Part shown: positions 29,026 to 38,602 of the stretch, piece by piece | Position numbering within the stretch: the first letter of the stretch is position 1 | Layout of the letters: each line of letters begins with the position of its first letter | Notes under the pieces: generated by a model | What the model saw: the letters and a program-made list of their open reading frames with translations, nothing else | Told to the model about the DNA's origin: nothing | Databases searched by the model: none | Translations under genes and position numbers: made by a program | NCBI RefSeq assembly: GCF_014841615.1 | Contig: NZ_JACYUG010000008.1 | Location: 1 to 64,000 of the forward strand | Source of the DNA: Sphingomonas sp. CFBP 8760 | Lineage (GTDB): Bacteria > Pseudomonadota > Alphaproteobacteria > Sphingomonadales > Sphingomonadaceae | Length of the DNA stretch: 64,000 nt | Direction of reading: 5' to 3'

Positions 29026-30501
29026 ATGCAGATCAATTTCATCCCCGCCGTTTCGCGCGACGCCGCGCTCGTCGTCATGCCCGTGGCCAAGGACGGGTTG
29101 GCACGGACGATCTGGACCTCGGTCGGCGAAGGTGGCGTCTCGATCGCGGCGGCGGCGGCGTCTGCCGCCCGCTTTGCGGGAGAGGCGGGAACGAGCGCGG
29201 AACTGTTCGTGCCGGGCGACACCGTACGCCGCGTACTGTTGCTCGGTATCGGCGCTGGTGCGGAGGGTGACTGGACCAAGGCGGGGGGTGCGCTGGTCGC
29301 CAAGCTGCTGACATCGGGTACGATTGAAGCGACGGTCGACCTTGGTGCCTTGGCCGCTGCCCCGACCGCAGCGGCGGTGGCGCGCTTCGCCGCCGCCGCG
29401 ACCCAGCGAGCGTGGCGGCACGATATCTACCGTACCAAGCTGCCCGATACCGCCCGGCCGACTCTGAAGACCGTCACGATTGCCGGCGCCCCGACGGGGA
29501 TCGACGCGGCATGGATACCGCAGGAAGCGGTCAGTAAGGGGCTGGCACTGACGCGGACGCTGGTCGCGGAGCCGGCGAACATCATCTATCCGGAAAGCTT
29601 CGTCGAGCGGGTGCGGGCGGAAACGGAAGGCCTGGGCCTCGACATCACCGTGCTGGATGAGGCGGCGATGCGTGAGCTGGGCATGGGGTCGTTGCTGGCG
29701 GTCAGCCTCGGCTCCGTGCGCGAGGCGCGCGTGCTGGCCGTGCGCTGGCAGGGGGCGGGCGAGGGTGATCCCGCACTGGCGCTGGTCGGCAAGGGCGTGA
29801 CCTTCGACACCGGCGGCATCTCGATCAAGCCGGCGGCAGGCATGGAAGACATGAAGTGGGATATGGGCGGTGCCGGCGCGGTGGTCGGCGCGATGAAGGC
29901 GATCGCCGGACGCAAGGCGAAGGCGAACGTCGTCGGCGTCTGCGGTCTGGTCGAGAACATGCCCGATGGCGCGGCCACCCGGCCCGGCGATGTCGTGACC
30001 TCCATGTCCGGGCAGACCATCGAGGTACTAAATACCGATGCCGAGGGACGCCTGGTGCTGGCCGACGTCATCACTTGGACGCAGAAGACGTTCCGGCCAA
30101 AGACGATCGTCGATCTAGCGACCCTGACCGGGGCGATGATCGTCAGCCTGGGCAATGAATATGGTGGCCTGTTCGCCAACGACGACGCGTTGGCCGATCA
30201 GCTGCTGGCGGCCGGGCTGGCCGAAGGTGACAAGCTGTGGCGGTTCCCGCTGTCCGACACCTACGACAAGATGATCGACTCGCCGATCGCCGACATGAAG
30301 AATGTCGGTCCGCGCGGGGCCGGATCCATCACCGCGGCGCAGTTCATCAAGCGCTTCGTCGATGAGGGCGTCAAATGGGCGCATCTCGATATCGCGGGCA
30401 TGGTGTGGTCGGACAAGGCCAGCGCGACGTGGGACAAGGGCGCGACCGGTTACGGCGTGAAGTTGCTTGACCGGTTCGTCGCGGACAATTTCGAGGGGTG
30501 A
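29026..30501 (+). CDS. pepA: leucyl aminopeptidase (M17)
   Basis: This cytosolic metallo-aminopeptidase (491 residues) releases N-terminal Leu and other residues. The M17 catalytic domain is complete: LVGKGVTFDTGGISIKPA, DMKWDMGGAGAVVGAM, the signature NTDAEGRLVLAD with metal ligands Asp and Glu, DLATLTGAMIVSLG, and the end HLDIAGMVW. The N-terminal about 170 residues form the less conserved macro-like domain. The ATG at 29026 begins MQINFIPAVSRDA. It is followed 54 bp later by holC, as in many Proteobacteria. Confidence 0.95.
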   Translation: MQINFIPAVSRDAALVVMPVAKDGLARTIWTSVGEGGVSIAAAAASAARFAGEAGTSAELFVPGDTVRRVLLLGIGAGAEGDWTKAGGALVAKLLTSGTIEATVDLGALAAAPTAAAVARFAAAATQRAWRHDIYRTKLPDTARPTLKTVTIAGAPTGIDAAWIPQEAVSKGLALTRTLVAEPANIIYPESFVERVRAETEGLGLDITVLDEAAMRELGMGSLLAVSLGSVREARVLAVRWQGAGEGDPALALVGKGVTFDTGGISIKPAAGMEDMKWDMGGAGAVVGAMKAIAGRKAKANVVGVCGLVENMPDGAATRPGDVVTSMSGQTIEVLNTDAEGRLVLADVITWTQKTFRPKTIVDLATLTGAMIVSLGNEYGGLFANDDALADQLLAAGLAEGDKLWRFPLSDTYDKMIDSPIADMKNVGPRGAGSITAAQFIKRFVDEGVKWAHLDIAGMVWSDKASATWDKGATGYGVKLLDRFVADNFEG

Positions 30502-30555
30502 TCGGCCTGGCCTGGTCGGGGTGACGGTCGCGATCCCAGCGGCTACACTCCGGCC

Positions 30556-30996
30556 ATGCAGGTCGACTTCTATCACCTCTCCCTGACCCCGCTCGATCGC
30601 GCGCTGCCGCAGATCGCCGAAAAAGTGGTGGCATCAGGCGCGCGTCTGCTGATCGTAACGGCACAGGACGAGCGGCGGCGGCATCTCGACCGGCTGTTGT
30701 GGAGCTACGCCCCCGACAGTTTCCTGCCGCATGGTCAGGCGGGTTCCGGAGACGACGAACGACAGCCGATCCTGATCGGCGCCGATGTGGCTGCGGCGAA
30801 CGGCGCGCGTCATATCGCGCTGGTCGATGGCGTCTGGCGCGACGAGGCCCTGACCTTCGATCGCGCTTTCCATTTCTTCGACGACGACAGCATCCGCGAG
30901 GCACGGCTGGCATGGAAGGCACTGGCCGACCGTGACGGCGTCGAGCGACGCTATTGGAAGCAGAACGACGCGGGTCGCTGGGAGCAGGCGGCCTGA
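30556..30996 (+). CDS. holC: DNA polymerase III chi subunit
   Basis: Chi (146 residues) links the clamp-loader complex to single-strand-binding protein. It starts [20 protein letters not shown] and has [36 protein letters not shown] and [19 protein letters not shown], all typical for HolC. The location after pepA supports the assignment. No psi subunit is visible in the window, which is usual in Alphaproteobacteria. Confidence 0.9.
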   Translation: MQVDFYHLSLTPLDRALPQIAEKVVASGARLLIVTAQDERRRHLDRLLWSYAPDSFLPHGQAGSGDDERQPILIGADVAAANGARHIALVDGVWRDEALTFDRAFHFFDDDSIREARLAWKALADRDGVERRYWKQNDAGRWEQAA

Positions 30997-31090
30997 CGGC
31001 GGGCGTTCCCCACCGGCGTTGCAAGATCGGTCCCGCCCGACTAGGGCGACGCGCATCCCATCCCGTTCACTTCAGGAGCCCGTGACCATC

Positions 31091-31513
31091 ATGGCCGCGA
31101 ACCGTACCTTTTCGATCATCAAGCCCGATGCCACCCGCCGCAACCTCACCGGTGCGGTCACCAAGATGCTGGAGGAAGCCGGCCTGCGCGTCGTCGCGTC
31201 CAAGCGCATCCAGATGACCAAGGAACAGGCCGAAGGATTCTACGGCGTTCACCGTGAGCGTCCGTTCTTCGACGACCTCGTGTCCTTCATGATCTCCGGC
31301 CCGGTCGTCGTGCAGGTGCTAGAGGGTGAAGACGCCGTGAAGCGCAATCGCGACATCATGGGCGCGACCAACCCCGCCAATGCCGAACCGGGCACGATCC
31401 GCAAGGAACTGGCCGAGTCGATCGAGGCGAACTCGGTTCACGGCTCGGATTCGGACGAAAACGCGGCAACCGAAATCGCGTATTTCTTCAAGCCCGAAGA
31501 ACTGGTCGGCTGA
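31091..31513 (+). CDS. ndk: nucleoside diphosphate kinase
   Basis: Ndk (140 residues) balances NTP pools by transferring gamma-phosphate through a phospho-His. Seen: [58 protein letters not shown] and the active-site His in [20 protein letters not shown]. The ATG at 31091 fits the family start, but its AGGAG (31074-31078) is 12 bases away; a GTG at 31082 would be three bases away. The true start is therefore open by three codons. The stop TGA shares its final base with the ATG of the next gene (TGATG). Confidence 0.96.
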   Translation: MAANRTFSIIKPDATRRNLTGAVTKMLEEAGLRVVASKRIQMTKEQAEGFYGVHRERPFFDDLVSFMISGPVVVQVLEGEDAVKRNRDIMGATNPANAEPGTIRKELAESIEANSVHGSDSDENAATEIAYFFKPEELVG

Positions 31514-32031
31514 TGCGCTGGTCCCTGCGACGGGCGACCGCGGCGGATGCGCCGATGGTATCGCTCGTCGCGGGGGCGAGTTTTCTCGAAACCTTTGCCG
31601 GCGTACTGGCAGCGGCGGATATCGTCGCGCATCTGGCCGGCAAGAGTTCGCCCGCCGCTTTCGTCGGTTGGGCTGATGATCCCCGCAGCGTCGTCACGCT
31701 GGCGGAGCATCCCGATGGTGCGGCTCCGGTCGGCTACACGGTGCTGACCACCCCCGCCGAGGTTGGCGAGACCACCTTCGGAGACCTTGAGCTTCGGCGC
31801 ATCTATACGCTGGACCTGACCCGCGGGACCGGTCTCGGCACCATGTTGATGGCGCGGGCGATCGGCGATGCGCGAGCGTTGGGCGCAAGCCGGCTGCTGT
31901 TGGGTGTTTTCGCCGGCAACAAGCGGGCGTGCGCGTTTTACGAACGTCAGGGTTTTACCGTGTCGGAAGCTCGCCGGTTCAAGGTCGGGGCGACGTGGCA
32001 TGACGATCTGGTCTACGCCCGATCGCTCTGA
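31513..32031 (+). CDS. GNAT family N-acetyltransferase
   Basis: This 172-residue acetyl-CoA-dependent transferase starts RWSLRRATAADAPMVSLVAG and shows the GNAT core: ELRRIYTLDLTRGTGLGTML (motif A, acetyl-CoA pyrophosphate loop R/Q-x-x-G-x-G/A) and GVFAGNKRACAFYERQGFTV (motif B). Such a layout is common to amino-group acetyltransferases of small molecules or ribosomal proteins. The substrate is not predictable. It is coupled to ndk by a one-base overlap. Confidence 0.85.
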   Translation: MRWSLRRATAADAPMVSLVAGASFLETFAGVLAAADIVAHLAGKSSPAAFVGWADDPRSVVTLAEHPDGAAPVGYTVLTTPAEVGETTFGDLELRRIYTLDLTRGTGLGTMLMARAIGDARALGASRLLLGVFAGNKRACAFYERQGFTVSEARRFKVGATWHDDLVYARSL

Positions 32032-32038
32032 TCCCCGG

Positions 32039-32635
32039 CTATTTTACCGGCGGCTTCGGCTTGTCCCTCGCCCACAGAACATCGATCCGCCGCTGGCTGC
32101 CCCCGGCCTCCCGTAATCGGAAATCGACCAGCGTCACCCGGCGGCCTCGCAGTAACTGGCCCTCGGTCTTCCACACGATGTCGTAGATCGCGCGGCGGGC
32201 GATCGGCTTGTCGTCGGCCATGAACGAATAATCGACCAGTACGGGCAACCGCCCGGTCACGTCGTCTTCACCGCCGTCGGTCTGTTCGCGCAACGGCCGT
32301 TCGAACCAGTCGGCCTCGATCGTATGACCGACCGCGTCCTGCGATGCGACGCCCAGCGCGGTGGGAAAGCTGACGCGGACATCACCCAGCGGATGGGCCT
32401 CGTCTCTGGTCAGCAGGATCGAGCTATGCCCTGACGCTGGCACCCCGCGCAGTTCGAAGCGGCTGCGATCCCGGGCGGCGGCGGCTCGTTCCTCGATCCT
32501 GGTGGTGGCGCTGTCACGGCGTTCCTGCCAGCTGTTGTACAGCGTCAGCCCGGCGATCACGACGCCGGCCACCGCCAGCACCTCGGCCAACGTGACCCAG
32601 CGCCGCCTGGTCTGCTGGTCCGACGTCTCCTTCAT
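32039..32635 (-). CDS. hypothetical membrane-anchored protein
   Basis: I do not recognise this 198-residue protein. A polar, Arg-rich start ([13 protein letters not shown]) leads into one membrane segment, LAEVLAVAGVVIAGLTLYNS, followed by a charged coiled stretch (SWQERRDSATTRIEERAAAA). The rest is a soluble domain, probably periplasmic, with sheet-like segments (GRLPVLVDYSFMADDKPIA, LRGRRVTLVDFRLREAG). The ATG at 32635 overlaps the purN stop by four bases (ATGA), so it is translated with the purine genes, although a link to purine synthesis is not evident. Confidence 0.7.
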   Translation of the reverse strand: MKETSDQQTRRRWVTLAEVLAVAGVVIAGLTLYNSWQERRDSATTRIEERAAAARDRSRFELRGVPASGHSSILLTRDEAHPLGDVRVSFPTALGVASQDAVGHTIEADWFERPLREQTDGGEDDVTGRLPVLVDYSFMADDKPIARRAIYDIVWKTEGQLLRGRRVTLVDFRLREAGGSQRRIDVLWARDKPKPPVK

Positions 32636-33465
32636 CGCCCGCCGGCCTCCAGCAGGTGCGCGGGTGCCGTCAGTTCCCAGCTGCGGGCGATGCGGTCTTC
32701 CACCGAAATCCAGTCGATATCCCCGGTAAGATCGATCGATATCCATGTTGTCGAGCCATCCGCGCCGTCCCTGACGCGGCGGACCGTCATGGTGGCATCG
32801 CCATCGAATTTGACGAACGCCTCGCCGGCTACCGTGAAGACGGACTTGCCGATCAGTTCTTCGGTTTCGGGCAGCGTCAGCGCCACGTCACGCACACGGT
32901 CGAAGGGGGTCATGACGAACTCCGATAGGATTCGAGGGTACAAGGCATGTTCGGCGGCCAACACGCGGGCGGCGAGTTCGTCGGCATCGTCGTCCGGCAG
33001 GATCGGCACGCGCGACTGACCGAGCACCTTGCCCCCATCCAGTTCCTCGGTAACGACATGGACCGAGCAACCCGCCTCCGCATCGCCTGCCGCGATCGCG
33101 CGGGCATGGGTGTCGAGCCCTTTGTAAAGCGGCAGCAAAGAGGGATGGATGTTGACGATCCGCCCCCGCCAGCGCGCGACGAAATCATCCGACAACAGCC
33201 GCATATAACCGGCCAGCGCGATCGTACCGACTCCCGCCGCGTGCAATGCCGCATCGAGACGGGCTTCATAGGCGGCCTTGCCGATGCCCTTCGGGCTCAG
33301 CGACCATGTCGCCAGCCCGTGCGCAGCGGCCCAGACCAGTCCCGCCGCCTCCGGCTTGTCCGAGGCGACCAAGGCGACACGGTAGCCACGGGCCTGTTCT
33401 ATCAGCGAGATCATGTTCGACCCCCGTCCAGAGATCAGGATCGCGACCGCTTGTTCATTGCTCAT
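32632..33465 (-). CDS. purN: phosphoribosylglycinamide formyltransferase with a C-terminal YjbR-like domain
   Basis: PurN formylates glycinamide ribonucleotide with 10-formyl-THF in purine synthesis. Residues 1-184 are a complete enzyme: [27 protein letters not shown], catalytic Asn105 and His107 in [15 protein letters not shown], and Asp143 in [11 protein letters not shown]. PurN normally ends here. This protein goes on for about 93 residues ([57 protein letters not shown]) that look like an MmcQ/YjbR-type domain of unknown role. The ATG at 33465 lies within purM (11-bp overlap). The fusion seems real: frame and codon use are continuous. Confidence 0.93.
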   Translation of the reverse strand: MSNEQAVAILISGRGSNMISLIEQARGYRVALVASDKPEAAGLVWAAAHGLATWSLSPKGIGKAAYEARLDAALHAAGVGTIALAGYMRLLSDDFVARWRGRIVNIHPSLLPLYKGLDTHARAIAAGDAEAGCSVHVVTEELDGGKVLGQSRVPILPDDDADELAARVLAAEHALYPRILSEFVMTPFDRVRDVALTLPETEELIGKSVFTVAGEAFVKFDGDATMTVRRVRDGADGSTTWISIDLTGDIDWISVEDRIARSWELTAPAHLLEAGGR

Positions 33466-34549
33466 GCGTGGCGGTCCAACCCTGCCGGGCGCTCCATGTT
33501 TCCACCGAACCGGTGACGGTGCAGCCGCGCGTGCCACGCTCGATCCGGCCGATCGTCGCGACCGTCTCGCCCGTCTGTACCAGCGCGGCGGTCACCGCCT
33601 CCGCTTCGTCCGCCGCGACGATCACCGCCATGCCGATGCCGCAGTTGAAGGTGCGCGCCATCTCCTCCGGCTCGATCGCACCCTGCGCCTGCAAAAACGC
33701 CATCAGCCGTGGCTGTTCCCAGGCATCGGCATCGACCATCGCATGGACATGGTCCGGCAATACGCGCGGGATGTTCTCCAGCAGGCCACCGCCGGTGATA
33801 TGCGCCAGCCCCTTGATCCGGCCGTCGCGCAGCAGCGGCAGCAGGCTGGCGACATAGATCCGGGTCGGCGCCATCAGATGGTCGATCAACAGACGATCCT
33901 GATCGAACAGCGCCGGCCGATCGAGCTTCCATCCACGATCCGCAGCGAGTCGGCGGACCAGGGAGAAACCGTTGGAATGTACCCCGGACGATTCGAGGCC
34001 GAGGATCACGTCGCCGTGATCGATCGTCCTGCCGGTCAGCAGCCGCTCCCGTTCCACCGCGCCCACACAGAAGCCGGCAAGATCATAGTCACCCGGCGCA
34101 TACATTCCCGGCATCTCCGCCGTCTCGCCACCAATCAGGGCGCAGCCTGCCTGCCGACAACCCTCCGCGATCGAAGCGATCACACGTTCGGCGATTCCCG
34201 CCTCCAGCTTGCTGCTGGCATAATAATCGAGGAAGAACAGCGGCTCGGCGCCCTGCACGATCAAATCGTTGGCACACATCGCGACCAGATCGATGCCGAC
34301 GCCCTCGTGCCGGTCCCATTCGATCGCCAGTTTGAGCTTGGTGCCGACACCATCATTCGCCGCGACCAGCAAGGGATCGACGAAGCCGGCCGCCTTCAGG
34401 TCGAACAGTCCGCCAAAGCCGCCCAGATCGGCATCTGCGCCGGGCCGCCGCGTCGCGCGGGCCAGCGGGGCAATGGCGCGGACCAGCGCGTTGCCCGCGG
34501 CGATCGAGACGCCGGCATCGGCATAGGTATAGGGTTGCGTATCGGTCAT
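33455..34549 (-). CDS. purM: phosphoribosylformylglycinamidine cyclo-ligase
   Basis: PurM (AIR synthetase, 364 residues) closes the imidazole ring of 5-aminoimidazole ribonucleotide using ATP. Visible are [93 protein letters not shown] and [17 protein letters not shown], all conserved in the family. The start at 34549 ([13 protein letters not shown]) fits homologues. It overlaps purN by 11 bp and is divergent from the DUF2066 gene across 62 bp. Confidence 0.96.
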   Translation of the reverse strand: MTDTQPYTYADAGVSIAAGNALVRAIAPLARATRRPGADADLGGFGGLFDLKAAGFVDPLLVAANDGVGTKLKLAIEWDRHEGVGIDLVAMCANDLIVQGAEPLFFLDYYASSKLEAGIAERVIASIAEGCRQAGCALIGGETAEMPGMYAPGDYDLAGFCVGAVERERLLTGRTIDHGDVILGLESSGVHSNGFSLVRRLAADRGWKLDRPALFDQDRLLIDHLMAPTRIYVASLLPLLRDGRIKGLAHITGGGLLENIPRVLPDHVHAMVDADAWEQPRLMAFLQAQGAIEPEEMARTFNCGIGMAVIVAADEAEAVTAALVQTGETVATIGRIERGTRGCTVTGSVETWSARQGWTATHEQ

Positions 34550-34611
34550 TCCCGAGCGCCTAGCCACATCGCGCTTGGATTTCCACGCCCGCTTCTGCAA
34601 AAGACGCCGAC

Positions 34612-35832
34612 ATGCGCCGCGCCCTTCTCGTTTCCCTTGCCGCCGTGGCGTTCGTCGCGGGCAGTGCCACGCTCGCACAGATCGAAGGATCGGGCCGCGG
34701 CGTCGCGCCAGTCGACAGTGGCGGCGCGTTCGAGGTGAGCGGTGTTGCGGTCGACTTTGCGGGCAAGACCGCCGATGCCGCGCGCTATGGCGGCTGGCGG
34801 CTGGCGCAGCGCAAGGCATGGGTACAACTGTCGCGGCGACTGGGTGGTGGCGGTACGTTGGTGTCGGATGGCACGCTCGATCAACTGGTGTCGGGCATCG
34901 TCGTCGAGAATGAGCAGATCGGCACGACACGCTATGTCGCGCGGTTGGGTGTGCTGTTCGACCGCAACCGGGCAGGGGCGTTGCTGGGTGTGGCGACGGA
35001 TACCGACCGCTCGCCACCGATGCTGGTGATGCCGGTGCAATGGTCTGCAGGGGTAGGGCAGGTCGTGGAACGGCGCTCCGACTGGCAACTGGCCTGGGCC
35101 CGGTTTCGCACCGGCAATTCCAGCGTCGACTATATCCGCCCCACCGGGGCGGGCATCGATCCCCTGCTGCTGACGATCGGCCAGACCAACCGGCCCGGGC
35201 GCGGCTGGTGGCGGACAATCATCGACCAGTATGGGGCGGCAGACATCCTGATCCCGTCGGTGCGCCTCTACCGGCAATGGCCGGGTGGTCCGGTGATCGG
35301 TCAGTTCGAGGCGCGCCATGGTCCCGATAATCGACTGCTCGGTCGCTTCTCGCTCAGGGTCGGCAGCGCACAGGGTCTGGCGCAATTGCTCGATGCCGGC
35401 GTCGCGCGACTCGATGGGTTGTATCAGCAGGCGCTGCGGCAGGGACTGCTATCGCCCGACATCGCGCTGTCGCCCCAGCCCGATCCGACTGCCACGCCGA
35501 CGCCGGTGGCGCTTGAGGGCATCGATGGGATCATCGCCGACCTCAACGATCCTGCGGCAAATACGACGACGGTGACGGTGCAATATGACACCCCCGGCGC
35601 ATCGAGTGTCGCCAATACCGAAGCCCTGATCCGCACATTGCCGGGTGTCCGCAGCGCTGCGACCACCAGTCTGGCGCTCGGTGGCGTATCCCTCATGCGG
35701 ATCGAACTTGCCGGTGATCCGGCAGGGTTCGCCGCTGATCTGCAGTCGCGCGGCTATCAGGTCGCGGGATCGGGCACGACGCTCCGGATCAGCCGTCCGG
35801 CTGCCGTGCCGGCGACCGGACCCGACGGATGA
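34612..35832 (+). CDS. exported DUF2066 domain protein
   Basis: The 406-residue protein has an N-terminal signal ([23 protein letters not shown]) and a region typical of DUF2066: [40 protein letters not shown] and [19 protein letters not shown]. Near the C-terminus is [20 protein letters not shown], which resembles a repeat-like beta-alpha unit (GVRSA...L..GG). The function of DUF2066 is unknown. It is the first gene of a run with four-base overlaps: its stop shares ATGA with hdaA. Confidence 0.78.
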   Translation: MRRALLVSLAAVAFVAGSATLAQIEGSGRGVAPVDSGGAFEVSGVAVDFAGKTADAARYGGWRLAQRKAWVQLSRRLGGGGTLVSDGTLDQLVSGIVVENEQIGTTRYVARLGVLFDRNRAGALLGVATDTDRSPPMLVMPVQWSAGVGQVVERRSDWQLAWARFRTGNSSVDYIRPTGAGIDPLLLTIGQTNRPGRGWWRTIIDQYGAADILIPSVRLYRQWPGGPVIGQFEARHGPDNRLLGRFSLRVGSAQGLAQLLDAGVARLDGLYQQALRQGLLSPDIALSPQPDPTATPTPVALEGIDGIIADLNDPAANTTTVTVQYDTPGASSVANTEALIRTLPGVRSAATTSLALGGVSLMRIELAGDPAGFAADLQSRGYQVAGSGTTLRISRPAAVPATGPDG

Positions 35833-36449
35833 GCCAGATGGCGCTGCCGCTCGGCTGGCCGGCCGATCCCCGCGACGACGCCTTTCTGGTCACCCCCTCC
35901 AACGCGCAGGCGGTGCAACTGCTCGAACGTTGGGGCAACTGGCCGGTCCGCACCGCGATCCTTACCGGGCCGCGCCGTTCGGGCCGAAGCCTGCTTGCCC
36001 GTATCTTTGCCGCGAAGAGCGGTGGCATGATCGTCGACGACGCGGAGCGAGTCGACGAAACCGACCTGTTCCATCTCTGGAACCGCGCGCAGGAGGAGCG
36101 GCGGCCGTTCGTCATCGTCGCGGACCAGCCACCGCCGATCTGGGCGGTGACGCTGCCCGACCTTCGGACCCGGTTGGCGGCCAGCCCTCATGGCGAACTC
36201 CATCCGCCCGACGATGCCCTCGCCATCGCGCTGCTCGACCGGCTGTTCGCCCGCCGCGGCCTCGATGCCAGGTCCGATCTGATCGAATGGCTGGTTGCGC
36301 GGATCGAGCGTAGTCATCTTGCCATCGAACGCGTGGTAGACGCACTGGATCAGGGAAGTCTGGAACGCCATCGCCGGCTGACCATTCCCCTGGCTCGCAT
36401 CACGTTGATCCAGGCCGGGCTGATTCCCGGCAAAGCCGAGGACGCATGA
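35829..36449 (+). CDS. hdaA: HdaA, DnaA-related regulator of replication initiation
   Basis: HdaA stimulates ATP hydrolysis by DnaA at the sliding clamp and so prevents re-initiation (RIDA). The 206-residue protein starts [18 protein letters not shown] at residues 3-8 is the expected beta-clamp-binding peptide. A P-loop variant GPRRSGRSLLARIF has Arg instead of the usual Lys, as also in E. coli Hda (GRS). Then follow MIVDDAERVDETDLFHLWN and LRTRLAASPHGELHPPDD, typical AAA+ elements. It has no DNA-binding domain IV. It is coupled upstream to DUF2066 and downstream to ppk by ATGA overlaps. Confidence 0.88.
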   Translation: MSQMALPLGWPADPRDDAFLVTPSNAQAVQLLERWGNWPVRTAILTGPRRSGRSLLARIFAAKSGGMIVDDAERVDETDLFHLWNRAQEERRPFVIVADQPPPIWAVTLPDLRTRLAASPHGELHPPDDALAIALLDRLFARRGLDARSDLIEWLVARIERSHLAIERVVDALDQGSLERHRRLTIPLARITLIQAGLIPGKAEDA

Positions 36450-38602
36450 CCCGCCCAGCGCATATCGCCCATCTCGACCGGGCCGACGACGATCTCTCGC
36501 CAGCCGGTGACGGAGAGCGATATTTCAATCGCGAACTGTCTTGGCTCGCCTTCAACCGACGGGTGCTGGAGGAGGCGTGCAACGGCGCGCATCCGCTGCT
36601 CGAACGGCTACGCTTCCTGTCGATCTGCGGATCGAACCTCGACGAGTTCTTCATGGTCCGTGTCGCCGGGCTCAAGGGGCAGCAGGCGCACGAGGTCGAT
36701 CGCCGTTCCGCCGATGGTCTGACCCCCGGTCAGCAGCTCGGCGCGATCATCGCCGAGGCGGATCGCCTGATGGAAAGCCAGCAGGCGGTATGGGCGGACC
36801 TGCGCACGTTGCTCGACGAGGCAGGGCTGTGGGTGCTGCGACGCGATGCGATCGAGGACAATGTCGAGGAGTGGCTGGAGCAGCATTTCCGCGATCAGGT
36901 CTTCCCGATCCTGACGCCGCAGGCGCTCGACCCCGCCCACCCGTTTCCCTTCATCCCGAATCGCGGGCTGTCGGTGATCTTCGATCTGGAACGGATTTCC
37001 GACAAGGAGCCGATCCGCGAACTCGTCATGCTGCCGGCGGCGACGCCGCGGTTCGTGCGCTTGCCGGGCGAGGTCGCCCGGTACGTCGCGGTGGAGACGA
37101 TGGTGAAGCGGTTCGCGCCGCTGATCTTCCCCGGCTATATCGTCCACGGGGCGGCGGCGTTCCGGGTGCTGCGCGACAGCGATATAGAGATCGAGGAAGA
37201 AGCCGAGGATCTCGTCCGCTACTTCAAGAACGCGATCAAGCGTCGCCGTCGTGGGCGGGTCATCCGGCTGGAACTCGAAACGGGAATGCCCGATTCGCTC
37301 GCCGCAGTCCTGAAGACCGAACTGGGCGCCAGCGGCACGATCATCACCGAGAGCGGCCAGTTGCTGGGCATCACCGACCTTGATTCGCTGTATGACGAAG
37401 ATCGGCCCGACCTGAAGTTCCTGCCCTTCACACCACGTTTTCCAGAAAGAATCCGGGAGTTTGACGGCGATTGCTTTGCTGCGATCGCAGCCAAGGACAT
37501 CGTCGTCCATCACCCCTACGAAACGTTCGAGGTGGTGCTGGCCTTCCTGAAACAGGCAGCCGCCGGTCCGGACGTGATCGCGATCAAACAGACGCTGTAT
37601 CGCGCCGGCAAGCAGTCCGCCGTCATCAACGCATTGGTCGCGGCGGCGGAGGCGGGCAAGTCGGTGACCGCCGTGGTCGAACTGAAGGCACGCTTCGACG
37701 AGGAGCAGAATCTACTATGGGCTTCGCAACTCGAACGGGCCGGGGTGCAGGTCGTCTATGGCTTCATCGACTGGAAAACCCATGCCAAGGTGTCGCTGGT
37801 CGTTCGGCGGGAGAATGGCCAGTTCCGTACCTACTGCCACTTCGGAACCGGTAACTACCATCCGGTTACGGCCAAGATATACACGGATATCAGCTACTTC
37901 ACGGCCGATCCTCTGATCGGTCGCGATGCCGCACAGATGTTCAATTTTGTGACCGGCTATGTCGAGCCGCATGACATGAATTGCATCAGCCTGTCGCCGC
38001 TCGACCTGCGGGCACGGCTGGTAGAACTGATCGATGCCGAGATCGGCCACGCGCGCGCCGGCCGTCCGGCCGGGATGTGGGCCAAGATGAACAGTCTGGT
38101 CGACCCGGCAATCATCGACAAATTGTACGAAGCAAGCGCGGCGGGCGTCGAGGTCGATCTGATCGTCCGCGGCATCTGTTGCCTGCGTCCGCAAGTGCCG
38201 GGTCTGTCTGAGAATGTCCGGGTCAAATCGGTGATCGGCCGGTTTCTGGAGCACAGCCGCATCTGGGCGTTCGGATCGGGCAAGCGCCTACCCAATGACG
38301 GGGCGCGGCTGTACATATCCTCGGCGGACTGGATGCCGCGCAATTTCGATCGGCGGGTCGAATATATGCTGCCGATCACCAACCCGACCGTACATGACCA
38401 GATTCTCGATCAGGTAATGGTCGCGACATTGCTCGATGACGAACAGAGCTGGGTGCTGGGCCCGGATGGAGAATATACGCGGGTGATACCGGGCGAGCGG
38501 CCGTTCAATCTCCACCGCTACTTCATGACCAATCCGTCGCTGTCCGGTCGTGGCGCTGCCCTGAAGAAGGTACCGACGCTGTCGCTCAGGGCGGCACCAT
38601 GA
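36446..38602 (+). CDS. ppk: polyphosphate kinase 1
   Basis: Ppk1 (718 residues) reversibly polymerises the gamma-phosphate of ATP into polyphosphate at the membrane. The four PPK1 domains are recognisable: N (RYFNRELSWLAFNRRVLEEA), head (HPFPFIPNRGLSVIFDLER), and the catalytic C1/C2 domains with IKQTLYRAGKQSAVINALV, WASQLERAGVQVVYGFIDWK and the phospho-His region RTYCHFGTGNYHPVTAKIYT. Also seen are VDLIVRGICCLRPQVPG and SADWMPRNFDRRVEYMLPI. It overlaps hdaA and ppx by four bases each. Confidence 0.96.
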   Translation: MTRPAHIAHLDRADDDLSPAGDGERYFNRELSWLAFNRRVLEEACNGAHPLLERLRFLSICGSNLDEFFMVRVAGLKGQQAHEVDRRSADGLTPGQQLGAIIAEADRLMESQQAVWADLRTLLDEAGLWVLRRDAIEDNVEEWLEQHFRDQVFPILTPQALDPAHPFPFIPNRGLSVIFDLERISDKEPIRELVMLPAATPRFVRLPGEVARYVAVETMVKRFAPLIFPGYIVHGAAAFRVLRDSDIEIEEEAEDLVRYFKNAIKRRRRGRVIRLELETGMPDSLAAVLKTELGASGTIITESGQLLGITDLDSLYDEDRPDLKFLPFTPRFPERIREFDGDCFAAIAAKDIVVHHPYETFEVVLAFLKQAAAGPDVIAIKQTLYRAGKQSAVINALVAAAEAGKSVTAVVELKARFDEEQNLLWASQLERAGVQVVYGFIDWKTHAKVSLVVRRENGQFRTYCHFGTGNYHPVTAKIYTDISYFTADPLIGRDAAQMFNFVTGYVEPHDMNCISLSPLDLRARLVELIDAEIGHARAGRPAGMWAKMNSLVDPAIIDKLYEASAAGVEVDLIVRGICCLRPQVPGLSENVRVKSVIGRFLEHSRIWAFGSGKRLPNDGARLYISSADWMPRNFDRRVEYMLPITNPTVHDQILDQVMVATLLDDEQSWVLGPDGEYTRVIPGERPFNLHRYFMTNPSLSGRGAALKKVPTLSLRAAP

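Noticed and set aside
33413-34738. 441-codon plus-strand frame opposite purM
   Set aside because: Antisense shadow of purM.
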